Shown here: piece by piece, positions 60,085 to 64,000 of the stretch | Layout of the letters: every line of letters begins with the position of its first letter | Numbering within the stretch: position 1 is the stretch's first letter | Assembly: GCA_916610825.1 (NCBI GenBank) | Contig: OU744450.1 | Location: 8,328,030 to 8,392,029 of the forward strand | DNA from: Haliclystus octoradiatus | Lineage: Eukaryota > Cnidaria > Staurozoa > Stauromedusae > Haliclystidae | DNA length: 64,000 bases | Direction: 5' to 3' | Made by a program: the position numbers and the translations under genes | Notes under the pieces: generated by a model | Told to the model about the DNA's origin: nothing | The model's database searches: none | The model's input: the letters and a program-made list of their open reading frames with translations, nothing else

Positions 60085-61560
60085 CTAAATCAATTTTAAA
60101 ATGCTTGCAGTTCAATACTCGTTCTCTGAGACAAAAATTACCAAATCTTTCTCTGTGTCTCTAATCTAACTCTCACAATTTGATCTTTATTACAGAAACC
60201 TTGCTAAAACAAAATTTTCTGATGCCCTACTCTTTCCAGGGTCTGACTATACAACTTAAATATAGGACTGATGGATATAAATGGTAATTGTTTTTGCAAA
60301 AAAAGTATTTTAAAAGTAGTTTCAGTAAGTGTTTCATCTCAATGCCAAAAATTGAGTTTGCTGCACTGAACATGATGTTTTCAAACAGATGTTTGTACCG
60401 TTTCTATTGTTTTTACCCCAACTTCTTCTCGCTGTTTGGAAAGCGTGCAGAAGCTATCCCCGTTTATTGCAGATATAGCCTCAACAACAAAAATTTTGCT
60501 TTTATCATAATATAGTTAATTTTAATTTTCCTTGTATTGATTGGGATACTTTGCATTGGCATGGTGATGATTGTCATGGCAATTTTCTAAAATCAATTCA
60601 ACAAAATGGGTTAACGCCTACGTTATAATAGAGCCGACAATTAACAATTATCGAACGACATTGAGCACGACACTGAGAATTAACACGCGCCGAGGCCAGA
60701 TAATTTTCAGTGTCATGCGAAATCGAGTTTGAAAATTGTTTTATTATTAATCCATACTTTTATTTATCCCATGAAATATTAAAGAACAACTGCGTTTTGA
60801 GAAATAATACGAATTCATCGCAACAAGTTTGTTTAAATATGTCTTTATAATTTAGAGACTTTAACGCTATCAGCTTGATTAGATGAAGACTTCTTTGCAT
60901 TTCGTTGTCCTCTTTCTAATTATTCGCACCTTTTTTATAATAAACTTAACAATTCTAGCTTCTGTATTGCATTAAATCTATATTTTGAAAAGTCAAAGAT
61001 TTGTAAAAAAGAGTTTTTCTATCACGTCAGTCTTGAAGCCTTGGATATGCTATTGTCTCGACATATTGTCGCGACCTAATTGTCTAGAGCTCAACCCTAT
61101 TATCTCAGATTATTATTTCACGTTCGAAGACACTAAGAATTGTCGGTGTTCGATTAACCAATAGGAAGCAAGAAAACGCTCGAAACAACTTGCCATTAAT
61201 AATAAGTCTGAATAGCATCCTTGGTATTGTTCTCACTTTTATCCCAGAGCAAACTTTTAATATCAAAGTTGCAGAGCATTTTCCCACAAATTGTGATCAT
61301 AATTCCATGCAATTTGAAATATGTTTTCCTCTTGTGAACCATAATAGACCAACTCTAATCCCAAATTTCAGAAAAACTGATTACCCAGCTATCAACAATT
61401 TTTTGTCAACTGTCGATTGGCTTGAAGTTTTAGGAAACTGTTTTGATGTACATCAGATCTATTCATAGCTTGGGAATGTTTTATGCTTTTTTATATCAGC
61501 GCTTATTCCCCAAATCTACTTTTAAATTTAAGCTATTTCCATTTGCATTTTTGTTGAATG
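60085..61560 (+). mobile_element. LINE 3 endonuclease remnant, interrupted
   Basis: The order of apurinic-endonuclease motifs is kept across changing frames: LQFNTRSLRQKLP and LIFITETLL (60105-60215), KIEFAALNMMF and YRFYCFY (about 60340-60420), NFNFPCIDWD (60515-60545), then after a gap of about 530 bp CDHNSMQFEI and INNFLSTVDW (61288-61420), then a short eroded piece. The gap (about 60660-61190) looks like an insertion. RT is absent. CR1/L2-like by phrase style; inactive. Confidence 0.65.
60660..61190. other. Insertion within LINE 3 endonuclease
   Basis: The host LINE reads NAYVIIEPT just before and resumes in the endonuclease C-terminus after. The edges share weak inverted similarity (ATCGAAC near 60648 and GTTCGAT near 61148), so a TIR element is possible but not shown. 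Confidence 0.3.
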
Positions 61561-61926
61561 TAAGACGGGGATTCACGATGCCGTTTTAGATGCAACATAA
61601 TTGAAACACATATCGATGGATTCTTCATTAACCAGAGGGGTACATGGCAGGCTTCATGTTTCAAATAAATACATCTAAGTTGAGAAAAACCAATAAAAAC
61701 TGTTTCTTATTTCAACAACAATCCTTTCTCAGATTGAAGCGCTAATTAAACAGTTTTGCACTCGAATTGATTTCTATTGTCTAGCAAATACAAAACAGCA
61801 TATAATTTGTGCATTTTCATCGTAGTAATTATCGGGATGAACTTCAAACGTAAGCAGATTAAAACACGTATATTTATATAAAAGTGGAAAAGATATTGCT
61901 ATCATCTTGTCTTTAGATGGAAGTTA
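61561..61926. other. No gene seen
   Basis: AT-rich spacer between the LINE 3 fragment and the Harbinger-like element with no coding region or repeat recognised. Confidence 0.5.
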
Positions 61927-62807
61927 GGCTAGGGTTATATTGACTCACCGACCTCAAATGGTTGATTCATTCGAATTAAATCTCACGATAGCGCGCTTCG
62001 TATAACATCATTCGGTTCATCAACATTCCTCAAAAAACATTTAGTGCGTCAAGCTAGCTCCGCTTGTCAAGGCTTGACGTGCGGAGCTCTTCTCCATGAA
62101 TTAAATTCATAGCCGCGTTATACGAGCGAGCTATCATCGAACCGAACTAAATACATTCGACTCACGGTGCCGTGACTGAGCTCCTATATCTACCTTATAT
62201 GGCAATAAACTGGGGGATGTGCAAATCATAAAATATTTTAAAGGATGTTTTCATGGCAAATACGATAGATTGAACATCGCTTTTGGGATGTTGTTATGAT
62301 GACTTGTTTATATGATTGAAAGTTGGCTGATAGGGAAGCTGATGTTTTCCAATATCATGATTTAAAACATTTTAAAAATGTTTTATTCCAGTCAATCACA
62401 ATGCATCAGCACTAGAATTGGGGTCGCTTTTATCACAATGTGTTATTTTAATGGAAATTTGCATTTAATTTTCTCTGAGTACTATGCCTTGTTAGAACAA
62501 AAACTGTCTCCCGTAAAAATGCTTGCAAACCTTTGAGATTACTACTTCATACAAGTTTCAAACTATAGATAGGCAAAATAAAACGGAAAAATCGCTGAAA
62601 ATGAAAAATAATGCAACAAAACACTCTGGTTTCAAACCATGCGGTATATTCTGGCCAAGAAAACTACTTAATATCACATGACATTTTGGTCAGGTTTTAA
62701 AGATCGTCGACATTCAGTTCGTCTGTATAACCCTAAATGCGAATTTAATGCGATTCGGTGTCGCACCTAATTCGAATTGAGTTCGGTGCGTCCATATAAC
62801 CCTAGCC
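61927..62807. mobile_element. PIF/Harbinger-like MITE (881 bp)
   Basis: Ends GGCTAGGGTTATA and TATAACCCTAGCC as inverted repeats. Similarity runs inward for about 40 bp with a few mismatches (CACCGA, CTCAA, TTCGAATTA). Flanked by TTA at 61924-61926 and 62808-62810, the 3-bp target duplication typical of PIF/Harbinger. No transposase. The interior holds a near-perfect hairpin (62056-62088). Confidence 0.75.
62056..62088. repeat. Hairpin in Harbinger-like MITE
   Basis: AGCTCCGC and GCGGAGCT as outer arms and TCAAG/CTTGA as inner arms, separated by 3-bp mismatched spacers and a 1-bp centre. Confidence 0.8.
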
Positions 62808-62815
62808 TTACATAA

Positions 62816-63041
62816 TGACTAGCAATTAGTGTAGGTCCATAATTGACCTTGTGTGATAAAACTTTCAGATCACTTATAATTAACAAACTAACTAAGCTGA
62901 CTATCACTGTATAATACGGAGAGTGAACTTTTGTGGAGAACATTGATGTATCTGACTACGCATTCGTCAGGCTTATTAGATATTGAGTTCAACTACAACA
63001 GACGTTTATTAATATAATGTCTATATCTATCATATGCAACA
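62816..63041 (+). repeat. 5' LTR
   Basis: 226 bp from TGACTAGCAATTAG to GCAACA (TG...CA), directly followed by a primer-binding-like sequence. The first ~140 bp resemble the heads of R2-R6 (shared AAACTTTCAGATCACTTATA, CTGTATAATACGGAG, GGAGAACAT). The left edge is inferred from TG and from that alignment, because the partner LTR is outside the window. Confidence 0.55.
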
Positions 63042-63059
63042 TGGCGCAGTTGACAGGAT
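63042..63059 (+). promoter_or_regulatory. Primer binding site
   Basis: TGGCGCAGTTGACAGGAT starts immediately after the LTR's CA, as expected where a tRNA 3' end ending in CCA would prime minus-strand synthesis. The tRNA is not identified. Confidence 0.5.
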
Positions 63060-63135
63060 CCCGCTCGTAATATAAACATACTATATATACATACATAAAG
63101 CTATCCAAATTGTGATTACAACTTCACATCGCACG

Positions 63136-63816
63136 ATGGCCGAGAAACCCATAACGCGCAGCAGCCACGCTGCACTACCTATGCCTTCTATCAATCCAGG
63201 AGAATCAATCGTGTTAATGGACAATTTCATCAATATGAGGCAGAGCATGGCCGAACAGCAAAATAACTCTATTCAACAAAAAGAAAAGAGAGACAGCGAG
63301 TTAACCGCTAGATTGTCTAAATTAGACAACCAACAAAAGGCTCAAAACACACGCCTCGAACAATATTTACAACAGAACAAGACACGGGTTGTATCCGTGA
63401 GTCAAACCGCTGTCTTATCACTATCGATAAATCATGATAATACTAAACAACAGGATGAAAGTATGCCTATCAGCAGTCGAACATCAGTGTATAATATGAC
63501 ATTAAAGGGTGCCAATGCACCAGCAAAACTGGAAACAACTGTATCCTTATCTGATTTCTCTGCCTGGTCACAACATTGGACAGTTCAAGCGGAATTACCT
63601 GGCATTACAGTTTTCCCACGTGAAAGACAAGTGACTGCTTTGCAAACATTCCTTTTGCACGATATGCTCATTACACTGGAGACTCGTCTTGGTATAAATA
63701 ACACCACAGAACTTTCCACGGATGAAATATTATTAAGAATCAAAGACTGGCTCAGAAGTCAAACAAATATAATATGTGATCGTGTAGAATTTCAAGAGGG
63801 TGAGTCATTTAGTTAG
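63136..63816 (+). CDS. Gag-like protein, N-terminal region
   Basis: About 226 codons from ATGGCCGAG, chosen over the open frame 8 codons upstream because that earlier start is not ATG. There is a hydrophilic start, then a Gln/Lys-rich segment likely to form a coiled coil (EQQNNSIQQKEKRDSE, NQQKAQNTRLEQYLQQ). A region then reads LSDFSAWSQHWTVQAEL and RQVTALQTFLLHDML, with the Trp and helix spacing of Gypsy-group gag (capsid). No zinc knuckle is reached. Family assignment is by context (LTR and primer site upstream) as much as by sequence. Confidence 0.55.
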   Translation: MAEKPITRSSHAALPMPSINPGESIVLMDNFINMRQSMAEQQNNSIQQKEKRDSELTARLSKLDNQQKAQNTRLEQYLQQNKTRVVSVSQTAVLSLSINHDNTKQQDESMPISSRTSVYNMTLKGANAPAKLETTVSLSDFSAWSQHWTVQAELPGITVFPRERQVTALQTFLLHDMLITLETRLGINNTTELSTDEILLRIKDWLRSQTNIICDRVEFQEGESFS

Positions 63817-64000
63817 TCGCTTATTTGGTTTCGTGATACGCTTTAGCAAACAACTGTGAATTTTGTTTGTGTAGTGGGGACGATCGTTTCATAACGACCA
63901 TAATTAGAGGTGTTAATCATCGTGAATTGCGTAAACGACTACTTGATAAAAACTCACGTCATTAACTACTTGTATTGACTTATGCGAGACATTTCAAGCG

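Larger units (their letters stand above)
62816..64000 (+). mobile_element. LTR retrotransposon, 5' end (runs off window)
   Basis: 5' LTR, primer binding site and a gag-like frame in the usual order, probably Gypsy-type. Pol, the 3' LTR and the other flank lie outside, so its overall state cannot be judged here. It begins eight bases after the Harbinger-like element's target duplication ends. Its LTR head is shared with the R units. Confidence 0.6.

Noticed and set aside
1-64000. CRISPR arrays, operons, rRNA genes
   Set aside because: None present; repeats are long tandem or dispersed eukaryotic types with no spacer pattern, and no rRNA-like core was seen.

Overview
The window is AT-rich metazoan nuclear DNA. 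It has spliced exons with GTAAGT donors and TTAG/TCAG acceptors, and many LINEs, TIR transposons and LTR fossils. TTAGGG-type motifs, scattered AGGCCTA words and the Ig-exon architecture suggest a marine invertebrate, perhaps a tunicate or other invertebrate deuterostome. The species cannot be fixed from sequence alone.

The only host gene I can support is part of one plus-strand gene made of repeated immunoglobulin-like exons. Eleven exons between 1563 and 50348 are each exactly 237 bp, phase 1-1, and each encodes one Ig-like domain of the C2-set style. They fall into three classes (A, B, C) in the order A1 B1 C1 / A2 B2 C2 / A3 (B lost) C3 / (A lost) B3 C4 / A4. No first exon, signal peptide, transmembrane exon or terminal exon is visible, so the window holds only the interior of the gene. 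The codon split across each junction is informative. Class A exons start with AA and class A and B exons end with T, so only a class C exon (ending C or G) can precede a class A exon without making TAA. The observed order obeys this at every junction.

Layout. 1-15010: two copies of a 7688-bp A-B-C unit plus a third A exon. A 2.14-kb Helitron-like insert lies between C1 and A2, and its 3' part opens the window. 16491-28618: an intronic array of three ~3-kb units (R1-R3). R1 carries a MULE-like MITE and a TA-flanked TIR element. 30130-32544: exons C3 and B3. 33665-37580: a degraded LINE. 37581-46577: three more R units (R4-R6). 46861-48022: LTR-retrotransposon remnants. 48744-50348: exons C4 and A4. 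From 51.6 kb to the end no host exon is visible: a minus-strand LINE split by a nested TIR element, a LINE endonuclease fragment, a PIF/Harbinger-like MITE with TTA target duplication, and the 5' end of an LTR retrotransposon with a gag-like ORF running off the window.

Because the Ig units are paralogous, empty sites can be read inside the window. This supports the Helitron-like insert, both TIR elements in R1 and a tRNA-related insert in R2-R6. The first ~140 bp of each R unit resemble the 5' part of the LTR at 62816, linking the intronic arrays to that family. Both very large intron expansions lie between a B-class position and a C exon.
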